The notes under the pieces were generated by a model. That model did not search any database. It was not told where the DNA came from and worked only from the letters and a program-made list of their open reading frames with translations. This document shows positions 1 through 8,276 of a stretch of DNA of 10,978 nucleotides, piece by piece. Position 1 is the stretch's first letter, and every line of letters begins with the position of its first letter. The translations under genes were made by a program, and so were the position numbers. Source of the DNA: JBCBZH01 sp039815415 (GTDB lineage: Bacteria > Bacteroidota > Rhodothermia > Rhodothermales > Rubricoccaceae); NCBI GenBank assembly GCA_039815415.1, contig JBCBZH010000142.1:1-10978 (forward strand). The letters are read 5' to 3'.

Positions 1-428
1 TCGCCCGTCAACCCGCAGTCCGACGCCATCCGAAGCAGCGCCTCCACGTGTGAGATGTGGGAGTGAACGCCTCCATCAGACACCAGCCCGATCAGGTGCA
101 GCTGGGCGCCAGGGCGCTTCGCGTGCTCAACCGCGTCCACCAGTGCCTCCGTGTCCACGAATGAGCCGTCTTCAATGGCTGTATCGATTCGCGTGATGTC
201 CTGATACACGACACGTCCGGCGCCGAGGTTCATGTGCCCGACCTCGGAGTTGCCCATCTGCCCGGCAGGCAGCCCGACGGCCCGGCCCGATGCCTCAAGC
301 GTGGAGTGAGGGTAGCGTGCGAACAGATCGTCCAGAAACGGAGTGTTCGCCGCATCGACAGCGGAGACGGACGGGTCTTCGGCGATGCCGTAGCCGTCGA
401 GGATGAGGAGGAGGTGCTTGTGAGGCAT
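1..428 (-). CDS. gpmI: 2,3-bisphosphoglycerate-independent phosphoglycerate mutase, N-terminal 142 residues (runs off left edge)
   Basis: Cytosolic Mn-dependent glycolytic enzyme that interconverts 3- and 2-phosphoglycerate through a phosphoserine intermediate. The first 142 codons are present. Residues 6-14 read LLILDGYGI, the family's opening strand with the metal-binding Asp11. GQMGNSEVGHMNLGAG (56-71) carries the catalytic Ser61, and GLVSDGGVHSH (114-124) is the next conserved substrate-binding block with His122. These blocks sit at normal family spacing, so the identification is firm and the gene is simply cut by the window edge. The ATG at 428-426 gives the usual short N-terminus before the first strand. 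No Shine-Dalgarno is possible, because the bases immediately upstream are a tandem heptamer array. It is the third gene of a minus-strand run after the helicase and nth, but a 170-bp gap from nth suggests it may have its own promoter. Confidence 0.97.
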   Translation of the reverse strand, partial: MPHKHLLLILDGYGIAEDPSVSAVDAANTPFLDDLFARYPHSTLEASGRAVGLPAGQMGNSEVGHMNLGAGRVVYQDITRIDTAIEDGSFVDTEALVDAVEHAKRPGAQLHLIGLVSDGGVHSHISHVEALLRMASDCGLTG

Positions 429-489
429 GGGCAGTGGGCAGTGGGCAGTGGGCAGTGGGCAGTGGGCAGTGGGCAGTGGGCAGTGGGCA
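428..489. repeat. Tandem heptamer array (TGGGCAG), 8 perfect copies plus a 6-bp partial copy
   Basis: Perfect 7-bp units run from 428 to 483, and a ninth unit breaks after 6 bases (484-489). On the gpmI coding strand the unit is CTGCCCA, and the final A is the first base of the gpmI ATG, so the array occupies the whole ribosome-binding region. Because 7 is not a multiple of 3, each gain or loss shifts any frame read through the array. Short tandem heptamers of this general kind are known in cyanobacteria and other bacteria. Whether this one varies cannot be judged from one sequence. Confidence 0.98.
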
Positions 490-598
490 AGGTGCTCGTC
501 GCCAGCGCGAGGGTCAAGCCCTTGAGGGTCCTTATCGCTCAGATCGAAGAGGACTGTTCTCGAGCTGGCGCCTGCTCCTCATCCTCCGCCCCCCTTCC

Positions 599-1456
599 TC
601 ACACCCGATAGTCCTTGATGCGCTTGGTGGTCTGTCCGGTGCGCGCGTCAAACACACTCATCGAACCCGTCCAGGGATCCGCGATCTGCTCGACGCCAGC
701 TCGATCCGTCTTGGTCGCGGGAACATCGAAGTAGCGCCGGGCGGTTTTGGAGTAGTAGCGCCCCTTCTTAGCGTCCAGCCCCTCCAGTGGCCTGGGAAGC
801 TTCTGGAGGGCAGCGTAGTAGTCGCACAGGTCCGGACCGTCAGGCTGACGAACAAGGGGACAGCGGTTACACTTTGGCGCACGAGCTTCGCAGGTGTACC
901 GGCCGTGCAGGATGAGCAAGTGGTGGGCGTCGCCCCACTCGTCGCGCGGGATGACGCGGCGGAGGCCCTTCTCGACAACCAACGGGGTCGGCTTGTCCTT
1001 CACCATCCCGATGCGGTTGGCGACGCGGAAGACGTGCGTGTCGACGGCGATGGCAGCTTCGCCGAAGGCCACGGCCATGACGACGTTGGCCGTCTTGCGC
1101 CCCACGCCCGCCAGCTTGACGAGGTCGGCGTGCCGATTGGGGACTTCGCCGCCGAAGTCGGATACGAGCATCCGCGCCGTCTTTGCGAGAGCTTTCGCCT
1201 TGTTGTTGGGATAGGACACCGACCGGATGTAGGGGAAGATGTCGTCTGCCGAGGCGTTCGCCATCGCCTCAGCGGTCGGGTAGCTCTCAAACAGCGCGGG
1301 CGTCACCTGATTCACCCGCTTGTCCGTGCACTGGGCGGATAGGATGACGGCGATCAGCAGCTCGAATGGGGTCCGGTAGCTCAGCTCGGTCTCGGGGGCG
1401 GGGATGGTCTCCGAGAGTCGGTCGAGAACGAAGCGTGCGCGGTCTTTCCGAGTCAT
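599..1456 (-). CDS. nth: Endonuclease III with enlarged FeS loop and C-terminal extension
   Basis: Base-excision-repair bifunctional DNA glycosylase/AP lyase that removes oxidised pyrimidines. It has 285 residues against 211 in E. coli Nth. The helix-hairpin-helix LAGVGRKTANVV (115-126) contains the Schiff-base Lys121, and VDTHVFRV (138-145) contains the catalytic Asp139. The [4Fe-4S] cysteines are C189, C196, C199 and C211. The first spacings (x6, x2) are canonical, but the last is x11 instead of the E. coli x5, a six-residue insertion. About 70 residues follow the cluster (216-285), basic at first (KKGRYYSKTARRYF) and ending in a Gly/Thr-rich tail that I do not recognise. The ATG at 1456 is preferred because it lies just before the conserved N-terminal helices and leaves a 31-bp gap to the helicase. 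A GTG at 1546 would add 30 unconserved-looking residues and overlap the helicase. No Shine-Dalgarno is visible. A copy of the dispersed 9-mer sits 4 bp upstream of the ATG. Confidence 0.95.
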   Translation of the reverse strand: MTRKDRARFVLDRLSETIPAPETELSYRTPFELLIAVILSAQCTDKRVNQVTPALFESYPTAEAMANASADDIFPYIRSVSYPNNKAKALAKTARMLVSDFGGEVPNRHADLVKLAGVGRKTANVVMAVAFGEAAIAVDTHVFRVANRIGMVKDKPTPLVVEKGLRRVIPRDEWGDAHHLLILHGRYTCEARAPKCNRCPLVRQPDGPDLCDYYAALQKLPRPLEGLDAKKGRYYSKTARRYFDVPATKTDRAGVEQIADPWTGSMSVFDARTGQTTKRIKDYRV

Positions 1457-1487
1457 GAACGAGCTGGCGATGCAAGCGGCGTGGAAG

Positions 1488-4082
1488 CTACCCCCGCCAT
1501 CGATGTACTTGCTCGACTGCGTCCTCCCGCCCAAGAGATCGTGCACGGGCAGTCGCTAGCGCGCGGCGGCCCAGCGGGGTCCGCGTGAAGACCAGCTCTG
1601 CGGGCCCCACCCGCTCCTGCCATGCATCTGCAAACTGCTCAGCCAGACCCTTGCGGGAGCCGAGCGCATCCGGGACCGAAACCGTCCGCCCACCCTCTAC
1701 CCGGAGCAGGTATCGAGGCGCCCCGATTGGGCCAAGCAGATCGGCCAGCGCGTCCGAAAACACCTCAGCGTCGTCTACCAGCCTGCTCTCGAGTGACACC
1801 TCAATGCCAGTAGAGGTCGGCTCTACAGCGAGAGACGCCTCCGGGTCCACTACCAGCGACGCACCCTTCAACGCGTCGAGGGTGGCACGAGCCGCTGCCT
1901 CAGCCGCGAGCCCTCTTGGGCCGAGCGCCTGATTCCGCTGGACCCGAGACATCGCGTCTCGGACAAAGGCCGTTCCGCCCCACGCCAGAAGCGCCAGTCC
2001 GGCTCCAGCCATCGACAGTCCCGCCACCTGCCCGAACCCGAGAAGCGCACCTGTCAGCCCGGAAGCCACCCCGGCGCTGGCAAGCGACCCGGCGGGCACC
2101 GATGGCACGTACCACGGCACGGTTCGAATGCGTACGCCGACCGGCAATGGCGACTCCGACAGCACCCGAATGGATGGGCGCAACGCCCGTCCGTTCACAT
2201 CTTCGCCGATGGCGCGCTGCCACAAGTCTCGGGTGGCCTCATGGTCTTGTGCACGACGATCCGTATCTGCGTTGACCGCGTCCACCGTGTGTAGGGTTGG
2301 AATAGCCCCCAGCCCCGTCTCGAGCCGAGGTGGATCCTCCGGCAGAGCGCCAGCTCGAGGCCGTGCAAACGCACGAAACCGGCGACGAAGCTGCTCCACA
2401 TTGCCCCCGCCGTTGGGGTCGGCGGGATCCAAGCAGGCGAGGTGCCACACCGAGGAGACCTTGGCAGGTTGGCGGGGATCGGTGCGAAAAACGCGCCCCC
2501 GGATTTGCCCCGTCCGAACAAACGTCGCCGACGAGCTGGCGGAGACGAGCACGTTGGCCGAGGGCGCGTCCCACCCCTCTCCTAGCAGCGCGACGGTCCC
2601 CACAAGCACGCGAAGCACGCCCGCCTCGAACAGCGCGGTGATGGGTTGGACAAACGACGGCTCCCCCACCCCACGCACCTTCACGAATCCCGGCGCCACG
2701 TCCAGCGGCTCGACCTCGGCACCCTCGATGTCCGCCAGCTCGCAGGCCTCCACCAACGCGTCGGCCACAGTGCTGGGAACCACCACTACACGTCCGGTGA
2801 GCACCCCGATGGGTTGGTCGATATCTGCTGCACGCAGGCGCTCGAACAACGGCACCACCCCGAGCTGGCGAAGCACCGTGCTCCCCCGCTCGGGATCCCA
2901 TGCCGCATCCCGGATCCGATCCGCCAGTACGACAGCTCGCAACGCCTCTTTCCTCGCCTCGGACTCCACTCGAACTGCCGAAACCGCGGCGTCCAACTTC
3001 GACGCACTCGCAGCTAGGGCAGATCGTACCGAGGGTGGGTGCTGAAGCCGGACCTGAGACCCCTCAAGCGCTCCCAGACGATCGAGCTGACGATGCAGAT
3101 CGCGGACCGCCAGCTCATCGCCCAGGATGGCCGTGAAGGCGTCTGCCTGATTTCCGAGCACTCCTGTCAGGAATCGGTCGAGGAGGCTGGTCCGAAGCGC
3201 TGGCAGCTCATCGGGGAGGAGTCCCAGAGCTGCCGCTTGCGGGGCCATCTCTCCTCCGGTGGCCTCGCGAAGAACGGCCAGCGCAGCCACAAACCACTCG
3301 GGATCGGTATCCGCGATGGCATCGACGTGGGCCTCGGGCTGGCGAATCCAGGGGTGCTGCTGGAGAGCGGGCATCCACACGGGTCCTTGTAGAACCGACG
3401 AGATCAGACTGTGCGTGTCCGCCCTGAAGGCATCCAGGCGTTCTTGCTCCTCAGGAGCCGGGAGCACGTACCGAACGAGATCCAGGTGAGGACACAGGTG
3501 CCCGGCTTTCACCAGCTCGGGAATGGAGATGTCCGCGTCGGGAGGGCCGCAGAATGAGGCATAGCGGTTCCACTCGGCACGCGGCACGTCGTAGGGCGGC
3601 GTCGCTGTCAGCGCGACTGTGGTGATGGCGCCCAGTTCCGTTCGCACGCTGCGGAGCGTCCGCCACCAGGCTTGCCGAAGATGGTGGGCCTCATCCACAA
3701 CGAGCGTTTCGATGCCGCCAACGCGAAGCGTCTCCACCAGCGCATCCAGGCCACGACGCGCTGCGGTGTGGAGCGCCTGATAGGTGGCAACGGTGAGGGT
3801 TGCTGGCGCCTCGGCATCGATCGACGTGGCGACATCGCCCTCGAACAGATCGCTGAACCGGCTCAACCACTGATCGCGAAGCGCAAGCGTCGGCGCCAGC
3901 ACGAGAGCAGGACGCTCGAGCTGGACGACCACCTCCAGCCCGAGAAGTGTCTTTCCTGACCCTGGCGGCGCCACGAGGTGAACCCGCCCGTCGTCCAGGT
4001 GCGCCGCCAGCTCGTCCAGAACGCGCGCCTGGTAGGGGCGCCACGTTCCGCGAAACCGGGTGGACGCGAAGGTGGTGGGCAT
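1488..4082 (-). CDS. SF2 DEAH-box helicase family protein with membrane-like C-terminal segment
   Basis: ATP-dependent superfamily 2 nucleic-acid helicase or translocase, 864 residues. Motifs in order: YQ (17-18) near the N-terminus; Walker A APPGSGKT (38-45); motif Ia APTLALRDQW (63-72); DEAHH (130-134); motif III LTATPP (158-163); an Ala/Leu-rich helical insert, roughly 205-390; motif V GTVALLGEGWDAPSANVLV (495-513); and motif VI QIRGRVFR (526-533). The region 640-864 is unusual for a helicase. It has two Gly/Ala-rich hydrophobic stretches (about 668-687 and 689-706) that could form a membrane hairpin. A conserved-looking tail follows (about 790-850), with VPDALGSRKGLAEQF and VGPAELVFTRTPLGRRAL. 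From memory, similar tails occur in some DEAD/DEAH helicases of unassigned role. It is divergent from the DUF4105 gene (57-bp gap) and 31 bp upstream of nth, so it is probably co-transcribed with nth. Substrate unknown; repair or defence are both possible. Confidence 0.9.
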   Translation of the reverse strand: MPTTFASTRFRGTWRPYQARVLDELAAHLDDGRVHLVAPPGSGKTLLGLEVVVQLERPALVLAPTLALRDQWLSRFSDLFEGDVATSIDAEAPATLTVATYQALHTAARRGLDALVETLRVGGIETLVVDEAHHLRQAWWRTLRSVRTELGAITTVALTATPPYDVPRAEWNRYASFCGPPDADISIPELVKAGHLCPHLDLVRYVLPAPEEQERLDAFRADTHSLISSVLQGPVWMPALQQHPWIRQPEAHVDAIADTDPEWFVAALAVLREATGGEMAPQAAALGLLPDELPALRTSLLDRFLTGVLGNQADAFTAILGDELAVRDLHRQLDRLGALEGSQVRLQHPPSVRSALAASASKLDAAVSAVRVESEARKEALRAVVLADRIRDAAWDPERGSTVLRQLGVVPLFERLRAADIDQPIGVLTGRVVVVPSTVADALVEACELADIEGAEVEPLDVAPGFVKVRGVGEPSFVQPITALFEAGVLRVLVGTVALLGEGWDAPSANVLVSASSSATFVRTGQIRGRVFRTDPRQPAKVSSVWHLACLDPADPNGGGNVEQLRRRFRAFARPRAGALPEDPPRLETGLGAIPTLHTVDAVNADTDRRAQDHEATRDLWQRAIGEDVNGRALRPSIRVLSESPLPVGVRIRTVPWYVPSVPAGSLASAGVASGLTGALLGFGQVAGLSMAGAGLALLAWGGTAFVRDAMSRVQRNQALGPRGLAAEAAARATLDALKGASLVVDPEASLAVEPTSTGIEVSLESRLVDDAEVFSDALADLLGPIGAPRYLLRVEGGRTVSVPDALGSRKGLAEQFADAWQERVGPAELVFTRTPLGRRALATARARSLGREDAVEQVHRWRG

Positions 4083-4139
4083 GACCGCAGGCTACCACGC
4101 GTTGGTGCCTCTCCGCACCCCTCGTCGGTAGCTTCGATC

Positions 4140-5348
4140 ATGCTCCGATCCGCCTGCCTCGCCCTCGCGCTGGCGTTGTCTGCCAGCTCGACCGCCCAGC
4201 CCGAGACGGCCCAGCCCGACTCGCCCCCTCCGCTCGGACTGTCGGATTCTATGCAGGTGTCGCTGCTGACGATGATGCCCGGCGACGCAGCGTACAGTCT
4301 GTTCGGCCACAGCGCCCTTCGCATCCGCGACGACGCCTCGGGCCTGGACCGGACCTACAACTTCGGCGTGTTCGACTTCGACCAGCCGTTCTTCGTCGGC
4401 CGCTTCCTGCGTGGCTCGCTCGACTACCAGCTCGCCACCGCTCCCTTCGATTGGCTCTTGATGGACTACGAGTTGCAGGAGCGTCCCATCATCGAGCAAA
4501 CGCTGGCGTTGAGCCCCACGACCAGCCGAGAGCTGTACGACCTGCTCGAGATCAATGCGCTGCCGAAGAACCGCTCCTACCGCTACGACTTCTTCTGGGA
4601 CAACTGCTCGACGCGACTGCTCGCCGCCATCGACTCGGCCCTCACGCGCACGGGGTACCCGGCCTCCACGCTCCCCCCTCCCGATTCACCCCAGACGTTC
4701 CGCCAGCTTCTGAAGCCCTACATCCAGGGGTGGCCGTCACTCGACCTCGGCCTCAACCTCGCGCTGGCGGTCCCCGGCGACCGCGTCGCCACCTCTCGCG
4801 AGGAAACCTTCCTACCCCTCGAGCTGGCGCACCAGCTCGACCGCGCGACCGTTGGGGGCCGTTCTCTTGTTGCGAGCCGTGACACTGTGTTTTGGCTCCC
4901 GGACACCGGGCTACCCGAGCGTGCCTTCCCGTGGCCGCTCGTCGTGGGCTGGATTGTCTTCGGGATAGTCGCCGCCTGGACAGTCGCGAACTGGCGTGCC
5001 CCCTCGCAAGCTCGATGGCCAGATGCCGTTCTCTTCGGGCTGGTGGGCGTTTCTGGATTGATCCTGTTTCTTCTGTGGGTCGCCACCACGCACGACGTGA
5101 TGGGTCCGAACCTGAACCTGCTGTGGGCGTGGCCGACGCACCTCGTCGCGGCCTGGATGGTGGGTCGCTCGAGCTGGCGGAGATACTTCGCAGTGGCGGC
5201 CGTCGGCACTGGGCTGGCGCTCCTCGGCTGGGTCTTCCTGCCGCAGCAGCTCCCGGCCGCTGTGGTGCCCTTCGCGCTGGCGATCACTTTGCGCGCGGCG
5301 ATCCTGGCGTGGCGGGCCGCTCCAGTTCACCAGCTCGAGGACGCCTAA
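4140..5348 (+). CDS. DUF4105 (Lnb N-terminal periplasmic domain) protein with C-terminal membrane segments
   Basis: Envelope protein of 402 residues. A signal peptide covers residues 1 to about 19 (MLRSACLALALALSASSTA). The DUF4105 domain follows: SLLTMMPGDAAYSLFGHSAL (41-60) with RIRD next to it, YNFGVFDFDQPFF (73-85), and WDNCSTR (153-159). These are the family's signature blocks, and conserved Cys156 and His57 resemble the NlpC/P60-like fold to which the domain has been related. Hydrophobic segments at about 263-282, 295-314, 326-341, 349-366 and 371-390 would anchor it in the inner membrane with the domain in the periplasm. The ATG at 4140 is chosen because the signal peptide begins there. 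Reading further upstream (to 3978) would overlap the divergent helicase gene and give a non-conserved, Arg/Pro-rich stretch. It is the first gene of a likely two-gene operon with the M16 peptidase. Function unproven; peptidoglycan or glycan amidase-like chemistry is a guess. Confidence 0.9.
   Translation: MLRSACLALALALSASSTAQPETAQPDSPPPLGLSDSMQVSLLTMMPGDAAYSLFGHSALRIRDDASGLDRTYNFGVFDFDQPFFVGRFLRGSLDYQLATAPFDWLLMDYELQERPIIEQTLALSPTTSRELYDLLEINALPKNRSYRYDFFWDNCSTRLLAAIDSALTRTGYPASTLPPPDSPQTFRQLLKPYIQGWPSLDLGLNLALAVPGDRVATSREETFLPLELAHQLDRATVGGRSLVASRDTVFWLPDTGLPERAFPWPLVVGWIVFGIVAAWTVANWRAPSQARWPDAVLFGLVGVSGLILFLLWVATTHDVMGPNLNLLWAWPTHLVAAWMVGRSSWRRYFAVAAVGTGLALLGWVFLPQQLPAAVVPFALAITLRAAILAWRAAPVHQLEDA
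4819..4840. repeat. Inverted pair of the dispersed motif inside a coding region
   Basis: TCGAGCTGG (4819-4827) and CCAGCTCGA (4832-4840) form a perfect 9-bp stem with a CGCA loop. The left arm belongs to an exact 9-mer copy and the right arm is a one-base variant (ACCAGCTC). It lies inside the DUF4105 gene and encodes LELAHQLD. Because it is coding, it is unlikely to act as a terminator. It shows that inverted pairing of the motif also happens outside intergenic DNA. Confidence 0.7.
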
Positions 5349-5395
5349 CCGCACCATCTATCTTCGCCCTGACTCTCAATCGATTTCTCAGAATC

Positions 5396-8266
5396 ATGCG
5401 GTTGTTCCTTTCTGCTTTCGTCGCCGCGCTCCTCCTCGCGGGCTGCGCCTCGTCCCCGACGGCCATTACCGTCGAGCAGGACGTTCTTCCGATCCCCACG
5501 CCACAGGTGGATGTGCCCACTTCGGACCGGATGCCGGACAACCCGGACATCCGGCAGGGCACGCTCGCCAACGGGCTGACCTACACGGTACTCGCCAACC
5601 AAGAGCCCCAGAACCGCGCCGAGCTGCGGCTGGTGGTCAACGCCGGGAGCATCCTCGAGGAGGAGGACCAGCGCGGGCTGGCGCACATGCTCGAGCACAT
5701 GGCCTTCAACGGGACTGAGACGTTCCCTGAGCAGGAGCTGGTGCAATACCTAGAGTCAACCGGGATGCAGTTCGGGGCCGATGTGAACGCCTACACCTCG
5801 TTCGACGAGACGGTGTACATGCTTCAGGTGCCCACCGACAGCTCGAACCTCTTCGACACCGGCTTGGACGTGCTCCGGGAGTGGGCGAGCAACGTGACGA
5901 TTTCCGAGGAGGAGGTCGAGAAGGAGCGCGGGGTGGTGCTGGAGGAGCAGCGCCTCGGGAAGGGCGCCTTCGAGCGCATCCAGGACATCCAGTTCCCCAT
6001 TCTGTTCAAGGACTCCCGCTACGCCGAGCGCCTCCCCATTGGCTCCACCGAGGTCTTGCAAACGGCTCCGGCCCAACGCCTGCGCGACTTCTACGAGATG
6101 TGGTATCGCCCGGATCTGATGTCGGTCATCGTCGTGGGCGATGTGGATCCGGACGCGGTTGTGGAGATGATCGAGGATCGTTTCGCGGACCTCGAGGCCC
6201 CCGCCAGCTCGACGCCACGCCCGTTCTATGAGGTGCCCGGCCACGAGGAGACGCTCTACGCCATCGCCACGGATGCAGAGCTGCCCCAGTCGCAAGTATC
6301 CGTCGTGTTCAAGAAGGACCCGACGCCCTACCAGACGGTGGACGACCTCCGGCGCAGCTTCGTGACGGATCTCTTCTCGGGCATGATGAATGCGCGCCTC
6401 GCTGAGCTGGTGCGGAGCGAGAACCCGCCCTTCGCTGCCGCCTTCGCCGGCGTGTCGGGCGGCGTCCGCACCAAAGACCTCGCTCAGCTCATCGCCATCA
6501 TCGAGGCCAACAAGGCCGCGTCCAGCCTCGACGCGCTGGTGACCGAGGCCGAGCGCGTTCGCCGGTTCGGCTTTACCGAGACCGAGCTGGAGCGCCAGAA
6601 GACGGAGCTGCTACGGAACTACGCGCGCTGGCTGGCCGAGAAGGAGACCACCCCCTCCCGCGCCTTCGCCAGTGAGTTCGTCGAGGCGTACCTGAACGAC
6701 TACGCCACTCCGAGCATCGAGTACCTGGAGGAACAGGCCCGAGAGCTGGTGCCCGAAATCTCGCTGGCCGAAGTCAACGCGGTCGTATCGGCCCTGCTGC
6801 AGACCGACAGCCGCGTGGTGCAGGTGTCCCTTCCCGAGAGCGACGACGTGATTGTCCCCACTGAGATCGAGCTGGCGGCCGTTCTGGACGGCGCCCAGGG
6901 CAAGGACCTCGAACCATACGAGGACGCGGTCTCCGACGAACCCCTGATCGCAGAGATGCCCACACCAGGATCTGTCATAGACGAGGCCGAGCTGGCGCAT
7001 GGCGTGACCGAGTGGACGCTCTCCAACGGCATCCGCGTGCTCCTCAAACCGACTGACTTCAAAGCCGATGAGGTCCGCATGACAGCGTTCAGCCCCGGCG
7101 GCACGTCGATGGTGGATCAGGAAGCGTATGAGGCGACCCTGCTCACCACCACCGTCATCTCGGCCTCTGGTGTGGGCGCGTTCGATGAGACCGCGCTCGG
7201 CAAGAAGCTCGCTGGGCAGGTGGTCGGCGTACGCCCCTACCTCTCTGAAGACGAGGAAGGCTTCACCGGGTCCGCGTCACCGGAGGACCTAGAGACGCTC
7301 TTCCAGCTGACTCACCTCTACGCAACCGCCCCACGCGAGGACGCCAGCGCGATGGCCTCCATCCAGCAGCGTTTCTCTGCCTTCCTCGCCAACCGCAGCA
7401 ACTCGCCCGAGGCCGCCTTCCAGGATACCCTCCAGGTGACGCTCCTGCAGAACCACCCGCGCCGCCAGCCCTTCACGATGGACGTGCTCCAGCAGGCCGA
7501 CCTGGGCCAGTCCGTCGCGCTCTACCGGGAGCGCTTCGCCGACATGGACGACTTCACGTTCGTGTTCGTTGGCGCCTTCGAGCTGGCGACTCTGCGACCG
7601 CACGTAGAGACGTATCTCGCCAGCTTGCCCTCGCTCCCCCGCACCGATGAGCCTGTAGACATGGGCGTGTCCTTCGCAGAGGGCATGATCAAGAAGGTGG
7701 TCCGGCGCGGCACCGAGGAGAAAGCCCAGGTCTCGCTGGTGTTTACCGGCTCTATCGAAGACTACAGCTTCCACACCGAGGCCGAGGTCTTTGCCCTGAC
7801 CGACGTGATCCAGACGCGGCTGCGCGAGGATCTCCGGGAGGAGCGCGGCGGCGTCTACTTCGTGAGCGTACGGCCGCTCATGGTCCGGTCGCCCCGGCCC
7901 CGGTACAGCATCACAGTCAACTTCGGGACGGACCCGGCGCGCGTCGATGAGCTGATCGGCGCCGTGATGGACGGCATCCGGGCCGTGCAAGAAGACGGAC
8001 CGGAGCAGCGCCACGTGGACAACGTCCATGAGGCCGCTCGGCGCTCCCAGGAGACGAGCCTTCGCAGCAATGGCTCATGGATGGCCTGGATCACGGAATC
8101 CGCTGAGTACGGCCTCCCGCTCGACGAGACCGTCGCCCAGACGACGTTGCAGGAGGCGGTAACTGCGGACGACATCCAGCGCGCAGCCCAGACCTACTTC
8201 GACATGGACAACGTCCTCCAAGTGGTGCTCGTCCCCGAAACGATGACGGATCCGGTGGGCGGCTGA
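5396..8266 (+). CDS. M16 family zinc metallopeptidase, PqqL-type, lipoprotein
   Basis: Two-half inverzincin peptidase of 956 residues, similar in size to E. coli PqqL (931). The N-terminus is a lipoprotein signal with lipobox LAGC (14-17), so Cys17 should be lipidated and the enzyme exported to the envelope. The active site is the inverted zinc motif HMLEH (97-101), followed by FNGTETFP. EKERGVVLEEQ (175-185) supplies the third ligand, probably Glu177, 76 residues after His101, which is the family's spacing. The second half starts near 532 (ELAHGVTEWTLSNGIRVLL) and lacks HxxEH, as expected for the non-catalytic half. Around 805-825, LREDLREERGGVYFVSV is the substrate-binding Arg/Tyr region. 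The ATG at 5396 is set by the lipoprotein signal; the frame is open upstream but overlaps DUF4105. A 47-bp gap to DUF4105 supports co-transcription. It probably degrades peptides or unfolded proteins in the periplasm. Confidence 0.95.
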   Translation: MRLFLSAFVAALLLAGCASSPTAITVEQDVLPIPTPQVDVPTSDRMPDNPDIRQGTLANGLTYTVLANQEPQNRAELRLVVNAGSILEEEDQRGLAHMLEHMAFNGTETFPEQELVQYLESTGMQFGADVNAYTSFDETVYMLQVPTDSSNLFDTGLDVLREWASNVTISEEEVEKERGVVLEEQRLGKGAFERIQDIQFPILFKDSRYAERLPIGSTEVLQTAPAQRLRDFYEMWYRPDLMSVIVVGDVDPDAVVEMIEDRFADLEAPASSTPRPFYEVPGHEETLYAIATDAELPQSQVSVVFKKDPTPYQTVDDLRRSFVTDLFSGMMNARLAELVRSENPPFAAAFAGVSGGVRTKDLAQLIAIIEANKAASSLDALVTEAERVRRFGFTETELERQKTELLRNYARWLAEKETTPSRAFASEFVEAYLNDYATPSIEYLEEQARELVPEISLAEVNAVVSALLQTDSRVVQVSLPESDDVIVPTEIELAAVLDGAQGKDLEPYEDAVSDEPLIAEMPTPGSVIDEAELAHGVTEWTLSNGIRVLLKPTDFKADEVRMTAFSPGGTSMVDQEAYEATLLTTTVISASGVGAFDETALGKKLAGQVVGVRPYLSEDEEGFTGSASPEDLETLFQLTHLYATAPREDASAMASIQQRFSAFLANRSNSPEAAFQDTLQVTLLQNHPRRQPFTMDVLQQADLGQSVALYRERFADMDDFTFVFVGAFELATLRPHVETYLASLPSLPRTDEPVDMGVSFAEGMIKKVVRRGTEEKAQVSLVFTGSIEDYSFHTEAEVFALTDVIQTRLREDLREERGGVYFVSVRPLMVRSPRPRYSITVNFGTDPARVDELIGAVMDGIRAVQEDGPEQRHVDNVHEAARRSQETSLRSNGSWMAWITESAEYGLPLDETVAQTTLQEAVTADDIQRAAQTYFDMDNVLQVVLVPETMTDPVGG

Positions 8267-8276
8267 TCGACCCTCC

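Noticed and set aside
484..517. TTGACC on the minus strand upstream of gpmI as a -35 box
   Set aside because: The hexamer 17 bp downstream is CACCTT, a poor -10, so the pair does not make a credible promoter.
434..1342. Plus-strand 302-codon open frame across the heptamer array and nth
   Set aside because: It is antisense to the well-supported nth gene, begins with array-encoded repeats and shows no domain. GC-rich genes commonly leave open frames on the opposite strand.
2128..3045. Plus-strand 305-codon frame inside the helicase gene
   Set aside because: Antisense to conserved helicase motifs; the translation is Ser/Thr/Arg/Pro-rich and low in complexity.
4892..5395. Upstream in-frame extension of the M16 gene
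   Set aside because: It overlaps the DUF4105 gene and would bury the lipoprotein signal that clearly begins at 5396.
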